In this document: positions 47,325 to 57,308 of the stretch, in pieces
Position numbering within the stretch: the first letter of the stretch is position 1
How the letters are laid out: each line of letters opens with the position of its first letter
DNA from: Thalassia testudinum
Lineage: Eukaryota; Streptophyta; Magnoliopsida; Alismatales; Hydrocharitaceae
NCBI GenBank assembly: GCA_037157565.1
Contig: JAZHRO010000036.1
Span: forward strand, 130,952,001 to 131,016,000
Direction of reading: 5' to 3'
DNA length: 64,000 nt
Program-made: the position numbers and the translations under genes
The notes under the pieces: generated by a model
Databases searched by the model: none
What the model was told of the DNA's origin: nothing
What the model saw: the letters and a program-made list of their open reading frames with translations, nothing else

Positions 47325-48936
47325 TGTTAGTTCAACTACTCATATATAATATTTTGATAATTTTACAAAATGAGAAAAATGAAATAAAAAATAAGCGTAG
47401 CATATTGTTTCTCTCTGTAATAACATAATTGCAAGTTTTATAAAGTTTTCCAAGATGGGAGATTAAAAGCGTGAAGACAAGTAGCATAAGTATTAGGTCA
47501 TAGGCTTTTTCATGTAAACTTTCAAAGGTTATAATTTTTATTTTATTTAAGTCTAGAAATGTTGTAAAGAGCCCTCAATCATAACCTATAAATAGCTAAC
47601 TTAGGCTATCTACACTTAGGATAAATTAGAAGCAAAAACCTAACACTAAGACTCTTTTCAGACGTCTAGAACAATGGTCAGACGTCTGATTTTCAACTTT
47701 AAGACGTCTAACTTCCTATAATTCGGCCTTCAGCTTCTGTCTTCATGAACATCAGTCGAAGAACTCCTCTCTCAGATGTCCACAACCTCATCCAAACATC
47801 TGATACTTTACCTGGACATCCTCAGACTAACCGTTAGACTAAGCACCAATCTTCGTTATACAGATAACGGGCAAAAATGTATTTCCAGACGTCTGGACAC
47901 GCTTCCAGACATCTACCCTCGGACCGTTGCCCATGTATTTCTGTGCGTATCCCATTACGCCGATAAAATCTTTTGTCAGAAATCGTAGCAAAGTCTTTTT
48001 TGGTTTCCAGACGTCTAGTGATTCCTTCAGACCTCCATAACGACGTCTGATCCTTTAAATCTAGAACCCTGTTTGGATCTGATGAAAACAGGAATGAATC
48101 CACCCATTATTAGACGTCCAATAACCTAATCAGATGTCTTATGTGAAAATATCAGGCATCCTTCTTTCGATCCAATAGAGTTAGTTCAGGATGGCCTACA
48201 GTATTTTACGACCAAAATTATAATCAGACGTCCTATAAGTCATCGATCCTAAAATTAGATGTCTGATGTTGCTGTCAGACTCATCATTACCCTAATTTGT
48301 GGTGGATTTCATCCTAATCTCTTGGGATTTGTCTTCAACGGCTAGGAAAACTCTCCTAAGTGTTCTTGAAGGTTTCAAACTTGCCTATAAATAGACTACA
48401 ACTCCTCTTAGGCAAAACACACCTCTTGAGATACAATTCCCTAAGAAAAATCACTTGCTCACTACTCTAAGCTTCATCTTGCCCTTGTACTGTGCCAATA
48501 CTCTGATCAAAGGGAAAATCCATACTCCCGACTCACTCCGTTCTGCAAATCCTCAGGGAGATCTTTTCATGCTTAGTAGATAAGAAAACAATTAAAGTAT
48601 TGGAGTGCTCTATAGGTGTTGTTTTACTTCTTATTTTTGTACTTTGGGTATCCAGCCTGTCGGGTCCCTGTCTCTTCATTTTGAAGGGAGAAACCTCTGT
48701 TTAGGGATCGGAGGTGGAATTCGTAATTGAGGTACACTACCCTCGTTTGAGTAGTGTGGTTAGTGGATTAATCACCTTGTAATCGAAAATCCTAAGTCAA
48801 GGGATTGGCTTAGGTGGTGGTTTTCACCCATCTTGGGTTTCCACCTAAAAATCTGGTGCCACCTTTTGTGATTGAATTTTTTGTATTACAATATAATATA
48901 ATTTCATTATTCACCCCCCCCTCTAGTGCAATTTGA
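47325..48936 (+). repeat. Sirevirus-like 3' LTR
   Basis: TGTTAGTTCAAC to ...GTGCAATTTGA. It is colinear with the 5' LTR, keeps both TATA boxes (47,585 and 48,384), and lacks 20 bp relative to it at 47,702-47,709 through loss of one AGACGTCT repeat and the spacer. The terminal CA is mutated to GA. Confidence 0.88.
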
Positions 48937-48941
48937 AGAGC

Positions 48942-49690
48942 TAGCCACCCCACGGGACCTGGGGTTCAGGTAGCCACCCTACATCGACTTGTTAAGCCCA
49001 CTGGGCAAACCAGGGTAGTCAGACGAGGGTGCGCGGACTATGGAGGGGCGAGACCCCTATTTGGTTCTTCGGGCTAGACCCCTATTACTGAGAGGGCCAG
49101 GGCCTATACTTTTCCGTGCTGTACTTTGGGCATACCTGTTAGCGAAAATGACTGACCGCATTCCAGTGCGGGGTAGCTACCCGTGCATTTATTACGCTTG
49201 CCGTAGTCACCGTTACGTCTGTCCGTGACCTTGGGGTGGTTGACTGGGTGTAGGATCACCACAGGGGACTCTCCCAGCTAGGAGAGCACCACGTATGCCT
49301 TCTACTCTTCGGAAAGGACTGCAATCAAGATCGTTTCCACGAGGAACACTCGGGATCAAGAAAGAGATCTAAAAAATAAACCAATGGGTGAAAAGGAATG
49401 ACATGTAAAATAAAGTAATTGGAATAGACAGTTACCTGTTCACTTTTACTACTTTAGTTAGTTGGTTGCCACTCTACTCAGCATTCGCTGACTTTGTTAC
49501 TCATAACCCTTTTCAGGTCCAGGTGTTGAGTAGCCTGAGTCTCCGGCTGCAGAGGGTGCTGGGCCCAGTAGAGCCTAGTAGCAATAGCCTTCTTTGTTGT
49601 AGTACTTTCTGTTGTAGTGAGTTCAGACTCTTGTACCTTTACATTTTCGTACCTTTACGTTTCTGTACCTTGTTACAGGTAAAAGAATGA
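48942..49690 (+). repeat. Tekay-like LTR copy B, right part
   Basis: It continues copy B after the Copia insertion: TAGCCACCCCACGGG joins the left part at the position equivalent to 53,790 in copy C. It follows copy C through CAGTGCGGGGTAGCTACC, the 'GGACTCTCCCAGCTAGGAGAG' block and CAGGTCCAGGTGTTGAG, then stops at about 49,690, roughly 200 bp short of the LTR end. Confidence 0.75.
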
Positions 49691-52044
49691 TTAGTAAAAG
49701 AATAAAAGAATGTGTACACAACAACAAATAAATCAATGGAAGAAAACAATTACAATCAATGAATTTGAATGAAATGAAGAATTTCTATATACAAAAAAAA
49801 GAATCAGAGGGTAATTTCGGCGTAAAGAGCGTTGCCTCCCCGGCAACAGTGCCAAAAATAATGTAATGGTTTGTTGGTCATTTTTTGGAAATGGTATGAT
49901 GCTAATATGGTGGTGGTGCATTGATGGATAAAAATACCATTAATGTTAATGTAGTAAATTATATTGGACACCAATCATTACAACCATTATTATTTACTTA
50001 TCTAATTTTTACTGGTTTTATTCCAGGTCGTTCATTGGGAGGCAATTATTGAATTACATCACTCTTTAATCACAAAATTATCCTTTAATTCCAAAAAGAA
50101 GTTTTATATCTAATTAAGAATGAATGAATGTAGACATAGTTTGCCTACTCACAAAGAATTAATCAAAAATGCTTACAAAAATTAACTATAAACAAGCACC
50201 AAATATTTCATTACTATATTTTAAACTATCTCTTACAAGTTATAGTGTTAATATTTACATGAAAGTACACTATCAACTAAGATTACATAATATACTGACT
50301 TAATTTACTAATCTGACACCTACAGTAACACATACAATAGCTATAGTGACAGATGTAAGCGTCGCTAAATCCCAGAAAATACTATATACAAACTTAAAGA
50401 GGGAAACTAGGGTCTGTAGCGACGGTTATGGCGACATTTTATTTTGTTAGTAAATGTATGAGTTTATTTACATAAAAGTAATTGGCTATACTACATATGC
50501 ATATATATATATATTTCTTTTGTATTTGTATTCACCTTCGTATTTACATCTTCTCTCTCTTACTCCACATTAATCTTCTTCTGTTATTCTTCTTCTTCTT
50601 TGTTTTAATTCTGCCTTAACAGATTCCCCAAACTGTGGCGTAGAGGTAATTAACTACTGTCATTAGTTCTCTTTAATTAATCAAAAATGTGTTTAATTTG
50701 CGGGCATGCTTTTCGAGGGATACACAGCACCCAGAGGGTGGGACTAAACCTCTACTAAGCATGCCCTAATTGTTATTAGGCCGCTTAATTACGTTTCATC
50801 AAGTTCAGAACATAGGCTTTCTTAGCCTGCGCACACGCACAAACACCTCCCCAGGCCCCCGGCCCCACAACGCTTAGTATATTCTCAAGAGTATGCTCAG
50901 AGTTAATATAGCGTATGTTGTTTCGGGCATCCGGCGCCCGTGACAACTGCACTGTAAAATAACAAAATCAATTTATACTGCTGCGTGCATTTTGCAGCGC
51001 ACGATGTGGCGTTATTCGAGCACCGCATCTGCGCTGAAAAATGTGCGCAGCTGCATGCTGAAGGAGACTTTGGCCCTCAATTCGAGGGCCATAATTTATT
51101 TAAAAATAAAAATAAATTATGGAAAATGAAGTATTTACATAATACTATACAATTGTACAATTAATTTGAAATTTTAATTAGATTTACTATATAAATAAAT
51201 TCGCTAAAGTATACTATTTTTACACACTGATTTTGGTGTTTTATTCTTTAATTACCTATAAATTAGCTACTATATGGTTTTATTGAGCTTATATAGAGTT
51301 AGAATACGTGTATAAGTATTTTGTAGACATTTTTATTATATTTTTCGGAATTAATTTTTGTGTTATTTACACTTAAATAGCAGTTTTGACTGTTTTACTT
51401 GTAAATTAAGTTAAAGTAATATAATCAGGTATAAATATACTTCAATTAGTTTAAATTACTTACGGTATATTAGTCTAAGTATATAGATTCAATTAACTTA
51501 ATTATAATTCTAAATTACTAATTTATCTAATTTAATTTAACAACTTACCTATTAACTTAATAAATTCATTATTTATTATGTATAAAGGATTAAATTAAGG
51601 TACATGATTTTATTTACTTATAATATACATATGCATAGATATATACAGTTTTATAATTTAATTCTCTTATTTATACTATCTACTGATTTAGTTAGTCTAA
51701 AAATACAAATAAGTTAGTTTAATTTATAGATAGTTATATAATTAATGTATATACTGTCTGACCTAAATTAGATACCTAGTTTAAAGTATACAATATATTT
51801 ACATAGTTAGTTGTACAGTCTATGTATATATACTACCTATTTACATATATAACCTAGTATAGAGCTTATGTTTATAAGAGTATACTTAATATACAAAGTA
51901 ATATTTTTTTTTTTGTTCTTTTGGGAGTTTTTCACTTTTTATGGTTTTTATAAATCTTACAGAAATAAGAGTTGAGAAGGGAAGAGATGGCTGAGGAGAA
52001 AGAGGCATGTTTACTGTCTTTTTAAGTATAACTCTTTTTATCAA
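49691..52044 (-). mobile_element. AT-rich remnant with minus-strand PBS (Athila/Tat-like LTR?)
   Basis: At 49,829-49,852 the minus strand reads TGGCACTGTTGCCGGGGAGG, close to the tRNA-Asp primer complement used by Athila/Tat elements. An LTR would therefore lie at higher coordinates, and about 140 bp of leader at lower coordinates before copy B. The following 2.2 kb is AT-rich and non-coding, with a block of inverted repeats at 50,700-51,122 and a segment near 50,350-50,435 with GTCGCTAAA and TAGCGACGG, a wording seen in CACTA transposon ends. It is interrupted at 52,044 by copy C. Confidence 0.45.
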
Positions 52045-52067
52045 TGTAACAAATGTGTGCCCCAGAC

Positions 52068-52950
52068 GTCTTTTAAGACGTCTGGGAGGAGGCTCAGATG
52101 TCGGACAAGACGTCTGGGATAACAAACAGACGTCTGATAAGACGTCTGGGATAGTTTAAAGACGTCTGGAAATCCGTTATTTTCGACACACGCGAGTCGC
52201 CTGCGCGCCTGAGCGCGCAGACCGCTTTTTCTCTCTTTTTCTTCTGCGGCTGCAGACGCCTGCGGCGCCTTCTCTCTCTCCTCTCCGCGCGGCGTTAAAA
52301 GGGGCGCGCCTCCCCTCCCGTCTCCACCGCCTTCTTCTTCTTCTCCTTCCTGTGCGCGAGAGTGAGCGGACGCGAGGGCGGCAGCGGCGGCCGCAGTGAG
52401 CGCGGAGGTGCGGCGTGCGAGGGCGGAGCTTTGCCGTGGGGGCGAGCTCGCCGGAGCGGCTTGGCCGGCTGGCGGAGGGCGCAGGGGGCGCGGAGCGACG
52501 CGGAGAGGGACCTGCTGCGGGCTGAGCAGCAGACGCGCGAGGTTCGACGCGGGCGGCGTCGCGAGCGGAGGCCGAGCAGGGCCCTGATTCTGGAAAAATT
52601 TCCAGAATCAGACGTCTGGATTGATAGCCAGACGGCAAGGTCGACGTCTGTAAGATCATACAGACGCCTGAAAGGTGAGTTTCCGCCTTCTTCTTCCTTC
52701 TTATCGACTGACCGTACTGAGGGAGGGGGGTTGCTGTGCGCAGGTTCGCTGATTCGCCGTCCTTTGCGAATGAGACGTCTGGAAGTTGTACCAGACGGCG
52801 GGAGTGACCTACAGACGTCCTGAGTGACCATCGGACGTCTGGGATCTAGGAAAGACGTCCCTGCAGACTTCTGGACGTCTGGGAAACCACGCTGTACAGG
52901 TAATTCTCTGATCCACCGTTTAAGACGTCTGGAGGGAGTTCCAGACGTCT
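52068..52950. promoter_or_regulatory. GACGTC palindrome array, Tekay-like 5' LTR
   Basis: Two groups of AGACGTCT-type palindromes, six in the first 100 bp and about nine over 52,611-52,950, often in facing pairs of the form CAGACGTCTGG...CCAGACGTCTG. The same array lies at 59,120-60,006 in the 3' LTR and, partly mutated, in copies A and B. Confidence 0.75.
52294..52302 (+). promoter_or_regulatory. TATA-like box of copy C LTR
   Basis: GTTAAAAGG between the first motif group and the CT-rich leader. The equivalent sites are TTTATAAACC in copy B and TTTAAAAAG in copy A, all in the same place. Confidence 0.5.
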
Positions 52951-54733
52951 GATTTTGCACAGTATCGTCTTTTTCGACCCGTTTAGGGCCCGTTCGGGCT
53001 CCGTTTTCCGCGATCCGAGTTGTGTTCTCTTCAGAATTAATTCCTCTACTCGTCTACAATAGCTATACACTGTTTTGAGACACTCCTTGTGTTTGATCCT
53101 TGTGATAGGACCTCGTTCGGTTGCAGTCTTGAGAGTCGCGGAGGCGCGCGGGATTCCCGATCACGCCCCCATTACTCCCGTTGTACCTGGTAGAGTGGCT
53201 TAAGTTATTAATAAAATCTGTTAAAGTATGAAACCATAACTAGAATCTAGGACATTGCATGAATCCTAGGAATGAGAAATGTATGGAATGATAGCTCCTA
53301 GGTGATGCATGAATCCTAGGGCTGGAAAACTAGTTGTATGCTAGATCCTAGTGTGTGGCATGAATCTTAGGATGGAAAAACTAGTGGAATGTATAATACT
53401 GCAGTCTTGGAAAAATGGAAAGGAATATAAAGCTGCCTGTAATTTGAATTAACAGCTGCCTGTTATGAATAAAGAAACATGTTTGAGATCATGGATTTTG
53501 AGAACGTGAATCTGGAAAGTGAAACATATGATGTTCTGAGATAAAGAGATGGAACCCTACGGGGAATTAGGAGTGGAACTCCTGGAAAGAAAAAGGAATG
53601 GAACTGAGATGTAGTTTGTACTGTCTCTTGGGTACGCAGTACCAAGGGAAGTACCTGTACCTGTTTAGTGCAGAGTGGGGCCAGCCGCCCCAGGGACCCG
53701 GGGTTAGGATTGGCCGCTCTGTACCGACTTGTTGGCCCTCGTGTACGTAGTACCGAGGAGAGCTAGTAGTGTTAGGAGAGTACTAGCTACCCCACGGGCC
53801 CCGGGGTTCTGCTAGCCTCCTTCACCGACTTGTTAGACCCACTAGGGCAAACCAGGGTAGTCAGGCGAGGGTGCGCGGACTGTGGAGGGGCAAGGCCCCG
53901 GTTTGGTTACTGTGGAGGGGTTGGACCCCTGTTACCGAGAGGGCTCTACCCTGGTTCCATGCTGTGCTTTGGGCGCACCCGTTAACGGAAACGACTGACC
54001 GCGTGCCAGTGCGGGCTAGCTACCTGTGCGTTTATCGCGCGTGCCGTAGTCACCGTTACGTCTGTCAGTGACCTTGGGGTGGTTGACTGAGGGTAGGATC
54101 ACCACGGGGGACTCTCCCGGCCAGGAGAGCACCACGTGCTACTTCTACTTTTGGAAAAGACTGCAATCAAGATCGTTCCCACGAGGACATTCGAGATCAA
54201 GTAAAGGATCTGAGAAATAAATGAAATAGTGAGAAAAATTGAAAGATGTGAATAAAGGAAGTAATAAAACATAACAACTATTGTTCACTCTACTGTTGCC
54301 TTTAGTTAGTTTGCCACTCTACTCAGCGTTTTGCTGACGTGTTACACTCGTTACCTTTTTCAGGACCAGGTGTTGAGCAGCCAGGGTCGGCGGCTGCAGA
54401 GGACGCTGGGCCGAGTAGGGTCCAGTAGAGTTACCACAGCCTTTTGTACCCCTTTTGTTTCTGTTCTAGTGAGTAGTTTTTGTTTCCGCTGTACCTTCTT
54501 TACCTGCAGTTCTTGTTATATGATAAATGCTGTTTTATTGTTGTGGTGGTACCTACTGTAGTAGTTTCTTTCCTTACTGCTGTACTTTCTTACTGTTAGT
54601 TATATTCATGCTGAATGTGATTTATTTCACTGTCTTTTGGTTACTTCCTCGTTGGACGACTAGGTCTTGGGATTAGTCGAGCCGGTCCGGTTCTCGTGTC
54701 TCGTAGGGACTCGGGAACCGGGTCGTTACAAGA

Positions 54734-54746
54734 TGGTATCAGAGCA
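54734..54746 (+). other. tRNA-iMet primer-binding site, copy C
   Basis: TGGTATCAGAGCA, three bases after the LTR end; exact match to the usual primer complement. Confidence 0.93.
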
Positions 54747-54910
54747 AGGTCGTCCCGAGAAGTGAATCAACTGACTGGAAAATAACCAATTCACATGTTT
54801 ATAGCTAGAGTAGCCACCACAACATATCTCTTGACATGAGCTCTTAGAAGTTTTGTTAGGTACCGTCTGTTTTGACGTTTCCGTTTTGTTTCGCGTCTCC
54901 ATTGTAGGAG

Positions 54911-55511
54911 ATGCCGCGTCGTGGAGCTAGGAGGGTGGGCCGCAGGCGCGGCCGAGGTCAGGGCCCGGGGGACAGATGTGTCGGGCTTGGAATACATACT
55001 ACCCCTCCTCTTCTCCTGAGTATATCGTCTCGGGACCTCGTCCAACTGATTCGAGAGGTGGTTCGAGAAGAATTTCAGCTTCCACCCACGTCGCCACCCC
55101 CTCCCCCTTCCGAGCGTACGACAGGGGAGTTAGTGGTGGAACGAGATTTCCGCCGCCACACCAGGCGTGTTAGGAGAACTCAACGGAGACACGTGGCGTC
55201 CGTAGGAGAGCCGTCACGTTGTGCAGGGCCATCAGTGGCCTTTGGGGGCCCTCGACAGGGGCCAGTCGCCAGCACCGGACCCCCGCCTAGCCGACAGCAG
55301 GGACTCATTGAGGGCGGGAGTCGTTCCCCTCTGCTACTAGTGTGGCCAGCCGGGCCACGTCAGGAGGGACTGCCCATCTAGGGCAGGAGGTCAGCAGATA
55401 CTTCCCGTGCAGAGCACTGGAGGGCGTGCAGGAGGCCGCGGTCCCCAGGCACGAGGAGGAGGACGGCAGTCGCGAGGAGGGTACCGGCCAGCACCTACCC
55501 GTCCGACGTAG
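54911..55511 (+). pseudogene. Shortened gag of copy C (capsid deleted, CCHC broken)
   Basis: Starts MPRRGARRVGRRRG at 54,911, then a coil-like DLVQLIREVVREEFQ and a proline-rich linker. The next recognisable residues, after 'TGEL', are VVERDFRR, which in copy A and related elements lie beyond the capsid domain. About 0.65-0.7 kb encoding capsid is therefore missing. The zinc knuckle (tgc tac tag tgt ... GQPGHVRRDC, 55,332-55,370) is in another frame and carries TAG at 55,338-55,340; another TAG at 55,509-55,511 precedes the protease. The product could not form particles. Confidence 0.82.
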
Positions 55512-55514
55512 AGT

Positions 55515-57308
55515 GTGGCTGCTTCGTCCACACCTAGAGCTGAGGGGCGTATCAACGCCCTAACACACAGGGACGCCAGAGCTTCGGGATCCGTGGTAGC
55601 AGGTATGGTTTCAGTTTCTGGCAGACTCGTTTACACGCTTTTCGATTCCGGCGCTACGCACTCGTTTGTCGCAGCCAGTTTCGCAGTTAGTTTGGACCAG
55701 GATTATACACTGTTAGAGAATCCATTCGTAATCAGAGGTCCGAGTGGTCAGCTGTTCGTAGCTGAGGAGGGGTACACGGGTTGCGGGGTCAGCATCGGGG
55801 GACATAGCCTGCCAGCTGACCTGATCATGATACAGATGGAGGACTTTGGAGTGATTCTGGGGATGGATTGGTTGTCCGCTTACCACGCCTTGGTAGACCG
55901 TTTTGAGAGGAAGATTGTCTTCTCCATTCCGGAGTTGCCTTCTTTCGAGTTTCACGGGCAGCCAGTGGACGGAGGTTTCGGGTGCATTTCGGCACTTCGG
56001 GCGGCGAGACTTTTGAGCCAGGGGTGTGAGGGCTTCCTAGCTTGTGTGGTGGCAGAGCACAGCCCCGTGGCAGACTTTCAGAGCATTTCGGTGGTCAGAG
56101 AGTACCCCGACGTGTTTCCAGACGAGTTACCAGGACTACCGCCCAAGCGTGAGATCGAGTTTGAGATCTCACTAGTACCAGGGACCAGCCCCATCTCCAC
56201 TGCGCCATACAGGATGGCACCGCTTGAGCTGGGAGAGCTCAAGTCTCAGTTGCAGGACCTTTTGGAGAAAGGTTTCGTGAGGCCCAGTGCGTCTCCCTGG
56301 GGAGCCCCGGTGCTGTTTGTGAAGAAGAAGGATGGGACCCTACGCCCTTGTGTGGACTACCGACAGCTGAATAGGGTCACCATCAAGAACAGATATCCGC
56401 TGCCGAGGATCGACGATTTGTTTGACCAGTTGCGGGGTGCCACGGTGTTTTCCAAGATCGACTTGAGGTCTGGATACCACCAGTTGAGGATCAGGGAGAC
56501 CGACGTCTCCAAGACAGCTTTCCGCACCCGCTACGGACACTACGAGTTTTTGGTCATGCCGTTTGGACTGACCAATGCCCCCGCTGCTTTCATGGACCTG
56601 ATGAACCGGGTGTTTAGACCGTACTTGGACCAGTTTGTGGTGGTTTTCATAGATGATGTACTCATCTATTCTAGAGATCGGACGCAGCACGGACAGCACT
56701 TGCGGATGGTTCTGGACACTCTGAGACGACGCAGGTTGTACGCCAAATACAGCAAGTGCGAGTTCTGGTTGAGGGAGGTGACCTTTTTGGGTCATGTGAT
56801 CTCTGGAGACGGCCTGCCGGTGGATCCCGCCAAGGTCGAGGCAGTGCTCAGGTGGGAGAGACCGCGTTCAGTCACTGAGATTCGCAGTTTCCTGGGACTG
56901 GCAGGTTACTACAGACGGTTCATCAGAGGATTTTCACAGATTGCGCGTCCTATGACACAGTTGACCCGGAAGGATGTGCCTTTCGCTTGGACAGACGCCT
57001 GTGAGGCGTGTTTTCTGGAGCTGAAGGAGAGGTTGACCTCGGCTCCCGTGCTCACCATCCCTGACAGTAGTGGCGGGTTCGTTGTGTACACGGACGTTTC
57101 CTTGCAGGGGTTAGGAGGTGTGCTCATGCAGAGGGGTCACGTGGTCGCTTACGCTTCGCGGCAACTGAAGCCCCATGAGCATACCTACCCTACCCACGAT
57201 CTAGAGTTGGCAGCTGTTGTCTTCGCGCTGAAGACATGGAGGCACTACTTGTACGGTGAGACCTTCGAGAGTTTTTACAGATCACAAGAGCCTCAGATAT
57301 CTTTTTGA
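55515..57308 (+). pseudogene. Gypsy protease, reverse transcriptase and RNase H (first part)
   Basis: A 597-codon open stretch bounded by TAG at 55,509 and a frameshift near 57,265. Residues 42-52 carry the protease motif [12 protein letters not shown] follows from about residue 215: [61 protein letters not shown] and the catalytic FIDD at 378-381. RNase H starts near 520 with [11 protein letters not shown] and reaches the Glu in [13 protein letters not shown]. After TFESF the frame is lost; the expected RNase H Asp (FTDHKSL) lies in the next frame. The sequence matches the Tekay/Del lineage closely. In an intact copy this is part of the Gag-Pol polyprotein. Confidence 0.92.

Larger units (their letters stand above)
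37881..48936 (+). mobile_element. Sirevirus-like Ty1/Copia element, nearly complete structure
   Basis: An 11.06 kb element inserted in LTR copy B. It has LTRs of 1630 and 1612 bp, an iMet PBS, gag, protease, integrase, reverse transcriptase, RNase H, a third ORF region and several AAAGGGGGAGA purine tracts before the 3' LTR. Flanking 5-mers AGAGT (37,876-37,880) and AGAGC (48,937-48,941) form a target duplication with one mismatch. Sirevirus assignment rests on the gag type, the coiled-coil gag C-terminus, the extra 3' ORF and the repeated polypurine tracts. Every coding part has stops or frameshifts, so it is inactive. Confidence 0.88.
52045..54730 (+). repeat. Copy C 5' LTR
   Basis: It contains about 15 GACGTC palindromes in two groups (52,068-52,168 and 52,611-52,950), a TATA-like GTTAAAAGG at 52,294, a very GC-rich stretch (52,190-52,590), intron-like splice sites at 52,675 and 53,108, and AT-rich sequence toward the end. 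Arginine-rich and alanine-rich frames at 52,177-52,960 come from the GC-rich stretch; they recur in the 3' LTR but have no homology I can recognise. Confidence 0.92.

Noticed and set aside
52177..52960. Long arginine/alanine-rich open frames in the copy C 5' LTR (both strands), repeated at 59,232-60,016
   Set aside because: They arise from GC-rich LTR leader sequence, overlap each other on both strands, and show no domain. Recurrence in the 3' LTR is explained by LTR identity.
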